Positions 8,948 to 15,927 of a stretch of 64,000 nt of DNA are shown here, piece by piece (position 1 is the stretch's first letter; every line of letters begins with the position of its first letter). The notes beneath the pieces are model-generated. The model was not told where the DNA came from and made no database searches. It saw only the letters and a program-made list of their open reading frames with translations. This DNA is from Bacteroidota bacterium. Its GTDB lineage: Bacteria; Bacteroidota; Bacteroidia; Chitinophagales; Chitinophagaceae. Both the position numbers and the translations under genes were made by a program. The stretch spans positions 372,001 through 436,000 of the forward strand of contig JAHEFI010000001.1 in assembly GCA_024640255.1 (NCBI GenBank), given 5' to 3'.

Positions 8948-9933
8948 TGAAAATTTTATACGCCATACAAGGCACTGGTAACGGGCATTTAAGCAGGGCT
9001 ATACAGCTTCATCCTTATTTAAAAAAATATGGTGAAGTAGATTATTTCTTGAGCGGTTCTAATGCTCAATTAAATACGAGTTTGCCAATTAAATATAGAA
9101 GTAAAGGCGTGAGTTTATTTTATAAAAACACAGGAGGTTTGGATTATTTTAAAATGCTTCAATCTTTTTCTTTTAACATTTTTAAAGAAGCAAAAAAATT
9201 ACCTGTTGAAGAATATGATATGGTGATCAACGATTTTGAATTTGTTACTTCATTGGCTTGTAGGTTAAAAAAAGTTAAATCAATTCACTTTGGACATCAA
9301 GCAAGTTTTCAAAGCAAGAAAACGCCAAGATCAAAAACTTTTAATCCTATTGGAAATTTAATCCTCAATAGCTTTGTTACAGCAGACAAATACCTTGGCT
9401 TGCATTTCGAAAAGTTTGATGAAAATGTTTACAATCCTGTAATTAAAGATGAAATTATCAATGCAGTGCCTATTAATGATGGGCATATTACTGTTTATTT
9501 ACCACAGTATTCAATAGAATTCCTAGAGCCTTACTTCTTAGCTTTTCCAAATTTTCATTTTGAAATTTTTACCAAAGAAGTTGGCCAAATTACTTGTAAG
9601 AAAAATATCTGCTATTTCCCTATCAATAATAATGCCTTTACACAAAGTATGATTAGGTGTTATGGTATAATTACTGCTGGAGGCTTTGAAACCCCTGCAG
9701 AAGCTATGTATTTGAATAAAAAAGTAATGAGTATTCCTATATTAAACCACTTTGAACAAGAATCCAATTCGGTAGCTTTAAAAAATATGGGGGTAAAGGT
9801 TTTAGAAAAAATAGATGAAAAATTTAATCAACATTTCCAACATTGGGTGAATGAAATGAATCCTATAAAATTAGACTTGCAATATTCTACAGAAGAGCTA
9901 GTAGACATATTATTTAAAAAAGCTTTAAACTAA
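8947..9933 (+). CDS. MurG/GT28-like glycosyltransferase, candidate glycolipid synthase
   Basis: 328-residue GT-B-fold transferase. The N-terminus has the glycine-rich 'GTGNGHLSRA' loop. The C-terminal donor-binding site reads 'TAGGFETPAEAMYLNK' followed by 'PILNHFEQESNS', as in GT1/GT28 enzymes. There is no signal peptide or clear membrane span, so it is probably a peripheral cytoplasmic-face enzyme. It shares the A of TAATG with the plcP-like gene, so the two are translationally coupled. GT28 includes plant MGDG synthase, which glycosylates diacylglycerol, the product expected of PlcP. A glycolipid-forming role is therefore a good inference, but the acceptor is unproven. Confidence 0.75.
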   Translation: MKILYAIQGTGNGHLSRAIQLHPYLKKYGEVDYFLSGSNAQLNTSLPIKYRSKGVSLFYKNTGGLDYFKMLQSFSFNIFKEAKKLPVEEYDMVINDFEFVTSLACRLKKVKSIHFGHQASFQSKKTPRSKTFNPIGNLILNSFVTADKYLGLHFEKFDENVYNPVIKDEIINAVPINDGHITVYLPQYSIEFLEPYFLAFPNFHFEIFTKEVGQITCKKNICYFPINNNAFTQSMIRCYGIITAGGFETPAEAMYLNKKVMSIPILNHFEQESNSVALKNMGVKVLEKIDEKFNQHFQHWVNEMNPIKLDLQYSTEELVDILFKKALN

Positions 9934-9937
9934 AAAC

Positions 9938-10282
9938 ATGTATATTATTTTAAATCAAGAGGGAGAGAAGATTGCTCATATTAACAATATGATAATTCTT
10001 GACGGATCAAATGAGAAAGTATTGGGAATTTTGATTGGAGATTGTTTTTTTGGTAAGAGTACTAAGGTAGTAGGCAAAATATTTAATTCAACAGCTTATT
10101 TAGTGAATGGAGAAATTGTAGGTAAGGTTGAACGAAATAAGGAACAAAAAGCAAGTAGCATAAAAAAGGCTCAGTTATTGGAAGCATGGGACTTGTTGTC
10201 AAATGTAAAAGAACATACCTGTGAGTGGATTAAAGAATCAAAGAGGTGGTCAAAAAAATCCTTAGAAAACCATTTAGGATAA
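9938..10282 (+). CDS. Small beta-repeat protein in the plcP operon (possible 4-fold beta-flower type)
   Basis: 114 residues, no signal peptide. The first about 70 residues contain short repeated beta-hairpins of the form hydrophobic-strand, Gly/Asn turn ('GEKIAHINN', 'EKVLGILIGD', 'TKVVGKIFN', 'GEIVGKVE'). This resembles what I recall of the 4-fold beta-flower family. The last about 40 residues are helical and basic. It starts 4 nt after the glycosyltransferase and ends 2 nt before a strong terminator, so it is the third gene of the Pho-box operon. Its role in lipid remodelling or phosphate stress is unknown. Confidence 0.6.
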   Translation: MYIILNQEGEKIAHINNMIILDGSNEKVLGILIGDCFFGKSTKVVGKIFNSTAYLVNGEIVGKVERNKEQKASSIKKAQLLEAWDLLSNVKEHTCEWIKESKRWSKKSLENHLG

Positions 10283-10284
10283 AA

Positions 10285-10318
10285 CAAAAAAGCCTCTGAA
10301 TTTTCAGAGGCTTTTTTT
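10285..10318. terminator. Bidirectional terminator between the plcP operon and ald
   Basis: Fifteen-bp stem AAAAAAGCCTCTGA / TCAGAGGCTTTTTT with an ATTT loop, symmetrical A and T tracts, between two convergent genes. It should work on both strands. Confidence 0.9.
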
Positions 10319-10336
10319 AATAATTCAATTAGTTGC

Positions 10337-11422
10337 TTATGCATTGAAAGCATCTGCAACTCCTTTGTGTAAAATTTTACCCGCTCTAATATTTAAACCC
10401 TTTGCTAATGCAGGATTCTCTGCTGTAGCCATTTCCCATCCTTTGTTCGCAATAGAAATAGCATAAGGCAAAGTTGCTTGCGTTAAAGCTCTGGTACTTG
10501 TTTGAGGCACAGCGCCTGGCATATTGGCAACGCAATAATGAATAATATTATCGATGGTAAATACTGGGTTCTCGTGTGTTGTTGGTTTACAAGTTTCGAT
10601 ACATCCACCTTGGTCAACTGCAACATCCACAATTACTGATCCTGCTTCCATTAATTTTAAATCTTCTTTCTTCACTAAATGTGGTGCTTTAGCTCCGTGT
10701 AATAATACTGCACCAATTAATAAATCGGTAGTAGGTAATTTATCTTTGATGGCTAATAAAGTTGAATATTGTGTTACCACATTCGCTGGCATTACATCAG
10801 ACAAATATCTTAGTCTAGTTAAATTAGTATCCATTAAAGTTACATTAGCACCTAAACCTGCAGCCATCTTTGCAGCTTGTGTTCCTACAATACCACCTCC
10901 AATTACCAATACTTCTGCTGGCTTCACTCCTGGAACGCCACCTAATAATTTTCCTTTTCCTCCAAATGGTTTACCTAAATAATAAGCACCCACATTAATT
11001 GCCATTCTGCCAGCTACTTCAGACATAGGCACTAATAATGGTAAAGAACCATCTGCTAATTCTACTGTTTCATAAGCAATACATACTGCATGCGTTTTCA
11101 TCATTGCTTCTGTTAATTCCTTAGATGCAGCAAAGTGGAAATAAGTAAATAAAATTTGACCAGATTTAATCAAACCATATTCTGCAGCCAATGGCTCTTT
11201 TACTTTCACAATCATTTCGGCAATATCATAAACTTCTTTAGCAGTTGCTAAGATTTGAGCACCTACTGCTTTGTATGCCTCGTCTGAAAATCCAGAGCCA
11301 GCACCCGCTTGTGTCTCCATATATACTGTATGTCCATTTCTCACTAAAGCATCTACACCTTCTGGTGTTAAGCCTACTCTATACTCTTGAATCTTAATCT
11401 CTTTTGGGCAACCTATAATCAT
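10337..11422 (-). CDS. ald: Alanine dehydrogenase
   Basis: NAD-dependent L-alanine dehydrogenase (alanine to pyruvate plus ammonia), about 361 residues, the usual length. Features: 'MIIGCPKEIKIQEYRVGLTP' at the N-terminus with the substrate-binding Arg and Lys, and the Rossmann loop 'VIGGGIVGTQAAKMA'. The track starts 12 codons upstream at an ATG. I chose the internal ATG at 11422 because the family begins M-I-I-G-x-P-K-E. It is divergent from an Lrp-type regulator, the classical arrangement for AldR-controlled alanine catabolism. The shared intergenic region holds inverted repeats. Confidence 0.95.
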   Translation of the reverse strand: MIIGCPKEIKIQEYRVGLTPEGVDALVRNGHTVYMETQAGAGSGFSDEAYKAVGAQILATAKEVYDIAEMIVKVKEPLAAEYGLIKSGQILFTYFHFAASKELTEAMMKTHAVCIAYETVELADGSLPLLVPMSEVAGRMAINVGAYYLGKPFGGKGKLLGGVPGVKPAEVLVIGGGIVGTQAAKMAAGLGANVTLMDTNLTRLRYLSDVMPANVVTQYSTLLAIKDKLPTTDLLIGAVLLHGAKAPHLVKKEDLKLMEAGSVIVDVAVDQGGCIETCKPTTHENPVFTIDNIIHYCVANMPGAVPQTSTRALTQATLPYAISIANKGWEMATAENPALAKGLNIRAGKILHKGVADAFNA

Positions 11423-11469
11423 AATATTGGGTTTTATTTCTGTACAAATTTGGTTCAAAAGAAAATATT

Positions 11470-11485
11470 TTTATCAAATGATAAA
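11470..11485. promoter_or_regulatory. Candidate Lrp/AldR operator
   Basis: Perfect inverted repeat TTTATC-AAAT-GATAAA in the 170-bp gap between ald and the divergent Lrp-family gene. A related pair, ATAATCAGTAA near 11486 and ATTATCAGTAA near 11528, lies further on. Lrp proteins bind AT-rich palindromes next to their own gene, so this is the best operator candidate. Binding is inferred. Confidence 0.4.
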
Positions 11486-11592
11486 TAATCAGTAAAATAT
11501 TCTATTAAAATGTCAAATAATGGAAATTATCAGTAATTTAGAGTGTAAATACCTGCAATAACAGAAAATATTCCTTCCCATAACAATACTAT

Positions 11593-12051
11593 ATGCAACT
11601 AGATTCTACCGATAAGTCTATTTTGCGCATCTTACAAAAAGACGCTTTAGCCAAATTAAAAGACATTAGTACGAGTGTTAACCTTTCTGTGAGTCCAACC
11701 CATGATCGTATTAAAAGAATGGAAACAGATGGGGTGATTCAAAAATATGTGGCATTGATAGATCGAAAAAAAATGGATCTTGGAATGGTAGTTTTTTGCC
11801 ATGTTACTTTAGATAAACAAACTAAAAATAATTTCGCCGAATTTGAGCAAACCATTTTACAATTTGATGAAGTAGTTTCTTGTAGTTTGGTTTCTGGTAG
11901 TTTTGATTATTATTTAAAAGTGGTTTCAAAAGATGTAGAGAGCTACAATAAATTTTACCAAGAAAAACTAGCAGTACTTCCAATGGTGGCACATATTAAT
12001 AGTTTATTTGTGATGGATGAAATTAAAACTACCACTAGCTTACCTATTTAA
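11593..12051 (+). CDS. Lrp/AsnC-family transcriptional regulator
   Basis: 152 residues: an N-terminal helix-turn-helix (about 5-50, 'LDSTDKSILRILQKDA') and a C-terminal RAM/AsnC ligand-binding domain ('VSCSLVSGSFDYYLKV'). It probably forms an amino-acid-responsive octamer. Divergent placement next to ald suggests it senses alanine and controls ald and itself. A PaiB-like gene follows after 12 nt in the same direction, so the two may be co-transcribed. Confidence 0.9.
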   Translation: MQLDSTDKSILRILQKDALAKLKDISTSVNLSVSPTHDRIKRMETDGVIQKYVALIDRKKMDLGMVVFCHVTLDKQTKNNFAEFEQTILQFDEVVSCSLVSGSFDYYLKVVSKDVESYNKFYQEKLAVLPMVAHINSLFVMDEIKTTTSLPI

Positions 12052-12063
12052 ATAAAATTTTTT

Positions 12064-12705
12064 ATGTACGATATTTCTTATTTCAAAGCGAATAATCAAG
12101 AAGAAGTGCTGGCATTTATGCAAGCCAATCCTTTTGTAACTATTTGTGGTGTGGATGCTAATGGATTGCCAATTGCAGCGCAAATACCTATTCTAATAAA
12201 ACAAACAGCAGATAAATTATTTATTACTGGCCATTTAATGCGTAAGCAAGATCATACTAATGCTTTTGAGAAAAACAATAATGTATTGGTTATTTTTTCT
12301 GCACCATCTGCATTTGTTAGTGCAAGTTGGTATACTCAAAAAGGTGTAGCCAGTACTTGGAATTATCAAACCGTTCATGCTGTTGGTAAGATGGAAATGA
12401 AAGATGAAGCTCACTTATATCAGCTGCTAACAGACTTGACTTTGCATTTTGAAAAAGATGCTAATGCGCCTACTCAGGTTAAAAATTTAGATCCTCATTA
12501 TGTGCAGCAAAACATGAAAGCCATTGTCTCTTTTGATATTGAAGTGACTGACTTAAAACATGTTTTTAAATTAAGTCAGAACAGAGATGAACAGTCTCAT
12601 CATAATATTCAAAGCGAATTAAACAAAGGAGATGCTGCTTGTAAGTATATGGCAGCGGCTATGCAGGCTCAATCAAATCCCAAAGATTCCCATATAAATC
12701 TTTAA
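12064..12705 (+). CDS. PaiB-like FMN-binding split-barrel protein
   Basis: 213-residue member of the family annotated as FMN-binding negative transcriptional regulator (Bacillus PaiB). The split-barrel core is recognisable: 'MQANPFVTICGVDANGLP', 'GHLMRKQDH', 'SASWYTQKGVASTWNYQ' and 'VHAVGKM'. Despite the family name, no helix-turn-helix is seen; a flavin or haem-related oxidoreductase role is equally possible. It follows the Lrp gene by 12 nt. Its last 47 bp overlap the convergent VOC gene on the other strand. Confidence 0.85.
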   Translation: MYDISYFKANNQEEVLAFMQANPFVTICGVDANGLPIAAQIPILIKQTADKLFITGHLMRKQDHTNAFEKNNNVLVIFSAPSAFVSASWYTQKGVASTWNYQTVHAVGKMEMKDEAHLYQLLTDLTLHFEKDANAPTQVKNLDPHYVQQNMKAIVSFDIEVTDLKHVFKLSQNRDEQSHHNIQSELNKGDAACKYMAAAMQAQSNPKDSHINL

Positions 12706-13051
12706 ATACTGCAACGGTTCCATATTCTTCTATATGAGGAGCAATGGTAAACTCTACGCCTTTAGAAGTATAGTTATTAAAATCTCTATAAAAATCGTCG
12801 GTGTATAAAAATAAAAACACTCTTCCTCCTGTTTGGTATCCAATACTTTTTTCTTGTTCTGGGGTAGCGGCTTTGGCTAATAATAAATGACAACCATTTT
12901 CTGCACCAGTGGGTTGAACCATCACCCATCTTTTGGTTTCAGATAAAACAGTGTCTTCTATTAATTTAAATCCAAGGGTATTGGTATAATAAGCAATGGC
13001 CTCATCATAGTCTCTAACTACCACTGCAATATGTGCTAAATGTTGTTTCAT
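12659..13051 (-). CDS. VOC-family (glyoxalase/bleomycin-resistance fold) protein
   Basis: 130 residues with two beta-alpha-beta-beta-beta modules. It opens 'LAHIAVVVRDYDEAIAYYTN', with a His metal ligand, and ends 'FKDLYGNLWDLIE', with a Glu ligand. This is a metal-dependent dioxygenase/isomerase fold whose substrate cannot be told. The 3' end overlaps the PaiB-like gene by 47 bp, tail to tail. The start codon is only 4 nt from an exact TAnnTTTG element, so its mRNA may be leaderless. Confidence 0.85.
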   Translation of the reverse strand: MKQHLAHIAVVVRDYDEAIAYYTNTLGFKLIEDTVLSETKRWVMVQPTGAENGCHLLLAKAATPEQEKSIGYQTGGRVFLFLYTDDFYRDFNNYTSKGVEFTIAPHIEEYGTVAVFKDLYGNLWDLIEPA

Positions 13052-13055
13052 GTTT

Positions 13056-13063
13056 CAAATGTA
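13056..13063 (-). promoter_or_regulatory. -7 element of the VOC gene, start-proximal
   Basis: TACATTTG on the minus strand matches TAnnTTTG exactly and lies 4 nt before the ATG. A transcript starting about 5 nt downstream would have no leader. Confidence 0.45.
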
Positions 13064-13113
13064 CAAATATTTGAAAGCTTTGAATTATCTTCATCAAAGT
13101 TTAAATTCACTAT

Positions 13114-13731
13114 ATGGCTACTACAAAAAATTTGATTTTTGATTTAGGCAATGTTTTGTATGATATTGATTTCACAAAAATGTATCATGCTTTTGAGCAA
13201 TTGGGGATACCTAATTTTGAAAACCATTTTACCTTGAATAAATCAGATCAAATATTTTTTGATTTAGAAAAAGGCTTTATTAATGAAGTCGAATTTTGTA
13301 ATGGCTTTAATGCTTTGTATAATTTGACACTTAATCATCAGCAAATTATTGATGCATGGAATGCCTTATTAGTAGGTTATAGAAAAGAGAGTATCGATTG
13401 GGTAAAAGCGCATAATAGTCAATTTGCCACTTTTTTATACTCCAATACCAATCAAATTCATTACGATCAGTTTATCCCACAATTTGAACGTGAAATAGGT
13501 GGAAAATTCGAAAATCTCTTCAAAACGCCCTATTATTCTCATAAAATGGGTCAAAGAAAGCCCGATCCAGCCTCTTTTCAGTTTATTTTGGACAAAGAAG
13601 GGCTAATTGCTGCCGAAACCCTATTTATAGACGATAACGAACCCAATATTAAAGCTGCTGCTTCTATAGGCCTACAAGTATTGTTTTTGAAACCTGGAAT
13701 GAGGGTAGAAAAAGATCTAGTAATTAGCTAA
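13114..13731 (+). CDS. HAD-family hydrolase/phosphatase
   Basis: 205 residues. Motif I is 'FDLGNVLYDID', in which the second Asp of DxD is replaced by Gly, as in the haloacid-dehalogenase / YihX-like branch. A helical cap follows (about 20-85). Motif II is 'YSNTN', motif III is the Lys in 'SHKMGQRKPDP' and motif IV is 'FIDDNEPN'. It is probably a small-molecule phosphatase of unknown substrate. Its stop abuts the convergent DUF4834 gene with no gap. Confidence 0.85.
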   Translation: MATTKNLIFDLGNVLYDIDFTKMYHAFEQLGIPNFENHFTLNKSDQIFFDLEKGFINEVEFCNGFNALYNLTLNHQQIIDAWNALLVGYRKESIDWVKAHNSQFATFLYSNTNQIHYDQFIPQFEREIGGKFENLFKTPYYSHKMGQRKPDPASFQFILDKEGLIAAETLFIDDNEPNIKAAASIGLQVLFLKPGMRVEKDLVIS

Positions 13732-13980
13732 CTACTTTTTCTTAACTTCCTCAAAATCAATGTATTCTGCCTCTTCAGCCTCTACTTTTGGTTTATTTGC
13801 CTGGGTTTGTTGTTGCTGATAATGCGCATTTTGTTGCTCCTGGGCTTTTTTAGCCGCCGCCTGCATTTTTTCCATATTTTGACGTACCGATTTCACGCCA
13901 TTGCTTACTGGTACTACTATTTCAAAGATTACTTTGTACAAGAAATAGATTAACAAGCCGTATAATAACATCTTCATCAT
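13732..13980 (-). CDS. DUF4834 small membrane protein
   Basis: 82 residues. One N-terminal transmembrane helix (about 3-25, 'MLLYGLLIYFLYKVIFEIV') is followed by a charged, Gln-rich cytoplasmic tail and an acidic end 'EAEYIDFEEVKKK'. This matches the Bacteroidota family DUF4834, whose function is unknown. It is divergent from rimP. An exact -7 element sits 4 nt before its ATG. Confidence 0.75.
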   Translation of the reverse strand: MMKMLLYGLLIYFLYKVIFEIVVPVSNGVKSVRQNMEKMQAAAKKAQEQQNAHYQQQQTQANKPKVEAEEAEYIDFEEVKKK

Positions 13981-13984
13981 GGCA

Positions 13985-13992
13985 CAAAAATA
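13985..13992 (-). promoter_or_regulatory. -7 element of the DUF4834 gene, start-proximal
   Basis: TATTTTTG on the minus strand matches TAnnTTTG and is followed by TGCC and then the ATG. This is the same 4-nt spacing as for the VOC gene. Confidence 0.45.
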
Positions 13993-14010
13993 CGTCTATA
14001 GGCAATATTA

Positions 14011-14042
14011 TTGGGTTATTTCATCCCGTTTTATTACCTTTG
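14011..14042 (+). promoter_or_regulatory. Promoter of the rimP-nusA-infB operon
   Basis: TTG at 14011, 21 nt spacing, then TACCTTTG at 14035-14042, a full match to the Bacteroidota TTG...TAnnTTTG promoter. It puts the transcription start near 14048 and gives a leader of about 50 nt containing the hairpin at 14064. Confidence 0.6.
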
Positions 14043-14063
14043 TTCCAGAATAAGCAGAGAATT

Positions 14064-14096
14064 GAAGGGAACGAAGTCGTTCCCTTCTTCTTTTTT
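14064..14096 (+). terminator. Terminator-like hairpin in the rimP leader (candidate attenuator)
   Basis: Perfect 11-bp stem GAAGGGAACGA / TCGTTCCCTTC with a very small loop, followed by TTCTTTTTT, ending 4 nt before the rimP ATG and downstream of a consensus promoter. It has every feature of an intrinsic terminator but lies inside the operon leader. It could not serve the upstream DUF4834 gene, which points the other way. Confidence 0.7.
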
Positions 14097-14100
14097 AAAC

Positions 14101-14571
14101 ATGGAAGTAAACGACTTAAAAGCAAGGGTACTAGAAATTTTGGAACCTCTATTAGCAGAGGAGCCTGATTATTTCTTAGTATACATTAAGGTAAAGCCAG
14201 GACATATTATTAAAGTATTCTTGGATGGTGATAATGGATTGCCTATTGAAAAATGCATCTATTTTAACCGAAAATTATACAAGGCTATTGAAGAAGCAGC
14301 TTGGTTTCCTGAAGGTGATTTTGCTTTAGAAATTTCTTCTCCTGGTGTAGACGAACCATTATTGTTTAAAAGACAATACACCAAAAACATCGGCAGAAAA
14401 GTAGCCGTTACTTTAAATGACGATACCATTAAAGAAGGATTGTTGACCACAGTTGCTGAAGAAGATATTATTATCGAGTTTACAGAAGGGAAAGGTAAGA
14501 AAGCAGTGACACAACAATTATTAATACCATTTGAGAATATTAAATCAACTATAGTTCAAATTCAATTTTAA
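14101..14571 (+). CDS. rimP: Ribosome maturation factor RimP
   Basis: 156 residues from the ATG at 14101. The track's 30-residue extension from a TTG covers the promoter and hairpin and is not used. The family signature 'ALEISSPGVDEPLLFKRQY' is present, with the N-terminal alpha/beta domain and C-terminal SH3-like barrel. RimP assists 30S subunit assembly. It is first in the conserved rimP-nusA-infB operon, with nusA starting 38 nt downstream. Confidence 0.93.
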   Translation: MEVNDLKARVLEILEPLLAEEPDYFLVYIKVKPGHIIKVFLDGDNGLPIEKCIYFNRKLYKAIEEAAWFPEGDFALEISSPGVDEPLLFKRQYTKNIGRKVAVTLNDDTIKEGLLTTVAEEDIIIEFTEGKGKKAVTQQLLIPFENIKSTIVQIQF

Positions 14572-14609
14572 CAAATCATCAAGCAAATAGCTTGAAAAAA
14601 AATTATGTT

Positions 14610-15860
14610 ATGGCAAGTATAAATTTGATAGAAGCGTTCCAAGAGTTTAAAGACGCAGAAAGCATAGATCGTCCTACGATGATGAAAGTTGTAGAAGATG
14701 TATTTAAAACTTTATTAAGAAAAAAATATGGTAGCGACGAAAACTTTGACGTTATCGTAAACGCAGAAAAAGGTGACTTGGAAATTATCCGTCGTCGTGA
14801 AATCAGACCTGATGACGATGTAGATAATCCATTAGCTGAAGTTTCCTACTCTGACGCAATCAAGATAGAGCCTGACTTTGAGATTGGCGAAGAATTGTTA
14901 GAAGAAGTAAATATCTATGATTTTGGTCGTCGTGCTATTTTAGCTGCAAAGCAAACTTTAGCATCTCGTATCAATGATTTAAAGAAAAACGCTTTAGTGA
15001 AAAAATATTCTGATAGAATCGGCGAAATTATTAACGCAGAGATTTATCAAGTATGGAAGAAAGAAGTGTTATTGTTGGATGAAGAAGGTAATGAATTGAT
15101 TTTACCTAAGACAGAACAAATCCCACAAGACTTTTTCAAAAAAGGTGAAAATATTAGAGCGGTTATTGCTAGAGTAGATATGAAAAATAATACTCCAGTA
15201 ATTATCTTGTCTAGAACAAATCCATTGTTCTTAGCTAAATTATTAGAAATAGAAGTACCAGAAATTTTTGATGGTTTAATTACTATTAAGAAAATTGTTC
15301 GTGAACCAGGTGAGCGTGCTAAAGTAGCTGTGGAATCTTTCGATGACCGTATCGATCCAGTAGGTGCTTGTGTGGGTATGAAAGGTTCTCGTATTCATGG
15401 TATTGTTAGAGAATTAAAAAATGAAAATATTGATGTAATTAATTTTACAACCAATACTCAATTATTAATTCAACGTTCTTTAACACCTGCAAAAATTAGC
15501 TTCATGAATATCAATTCAGACACTAAGCGTGCTGAAGTGTATTTACAAGCTGATCAAGTTTCTTTAGCCATTGGCCGTAGAGGGGTGAATATCAAATTAG
15601 CTTCTGAATTAACAGGATACGAATTAGATGTTTATAGAGAAGATCAAGAAGTATTAGAAGAATTTGATATCGATATGGACGAGTTCACAGACGAAATCGA
15701 ACCATGGGTAATTGACGAGTTCAAGCGTGTAGGTTGTGATACAGGAAGAAGTGTATTAAAGTTAAGCGCTGAAGAATTAGAAAGAAGAACAGACTTAGAA
15801 AAAGAAACGATTGAAGAAGTTCGTCGAATCTTACAAGAAGAGTTTGACAAAGGTGAATAG
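14610..15860 (+). CDS. nusA: Transcription termination/antitermination factor NusA
   Basis: 416 residues from the ATG at 14610 (MASINLIEAF), the usual Bacteroidota start; the TTG six codons earlier is discarded. An N-terminal RNA-polymerase-binding domain is followed by S1, then KH1 and KH2 ('VGACVGMKGSRIHGI', 'SLAIGRRGVNIKLA'), and an acidic helical tail with a helix-hairpin-helix-like end. NusA promotes pausing and hairpin-dependent termination. The hairpin in its own operon leader is therefore a plausible autoregulatory target. Confidence 0.95.
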   Translation: MASINLIEAFQEFKDAESIDRPTMMKVVEDVFKTLLRKKYGSDENFDVIVNAEKGDLEIIRRREIRPDDDVDNPLAEVSYSDAIKIEPDFEIGEELLEEVNIYDFGRRAILAAKQTLASRINDLKKNALVKKYSDRIGEIINAEIYQVWKKEVLLLDEEGNELILPKTEQIPQDFFKKGENIRAVIARVDMKNNTPVIILSRTNPLFLAKLLEIEVPEIFDGLITIKKIVREPGERAKVAVESFDDRIDPVGACVGMKGSRIHGIVRELKNENIDVINFTTNTQLLIQRSLTPAKISFMNINSDTKRAEVYLQADQVSLAIGRRGVNIKLASELTGYELDVYREDQEVLEEFDIDMDEFTDEIEPWVIDEFKRVGCDTGRSVLKLSAEELERRTDLEKETIEEVRRILQEEFDKGE

Positions 15861-15927
15861 CCTTTGAAATAAAAGTATATTTGTATTAGGTTACTAGTTC
15901 CGTCAAATCGGGACAAAAAACAATAGA

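Noticed and set aside
15863-15883. Internal promoter before infB (TTTG ... TATATTTG)
   Set aside because: The -7 word is exact, but the nearest TTTG is only 9 nt away and the next 29 nt, so spacing is wrong. It was not listed as a feature.
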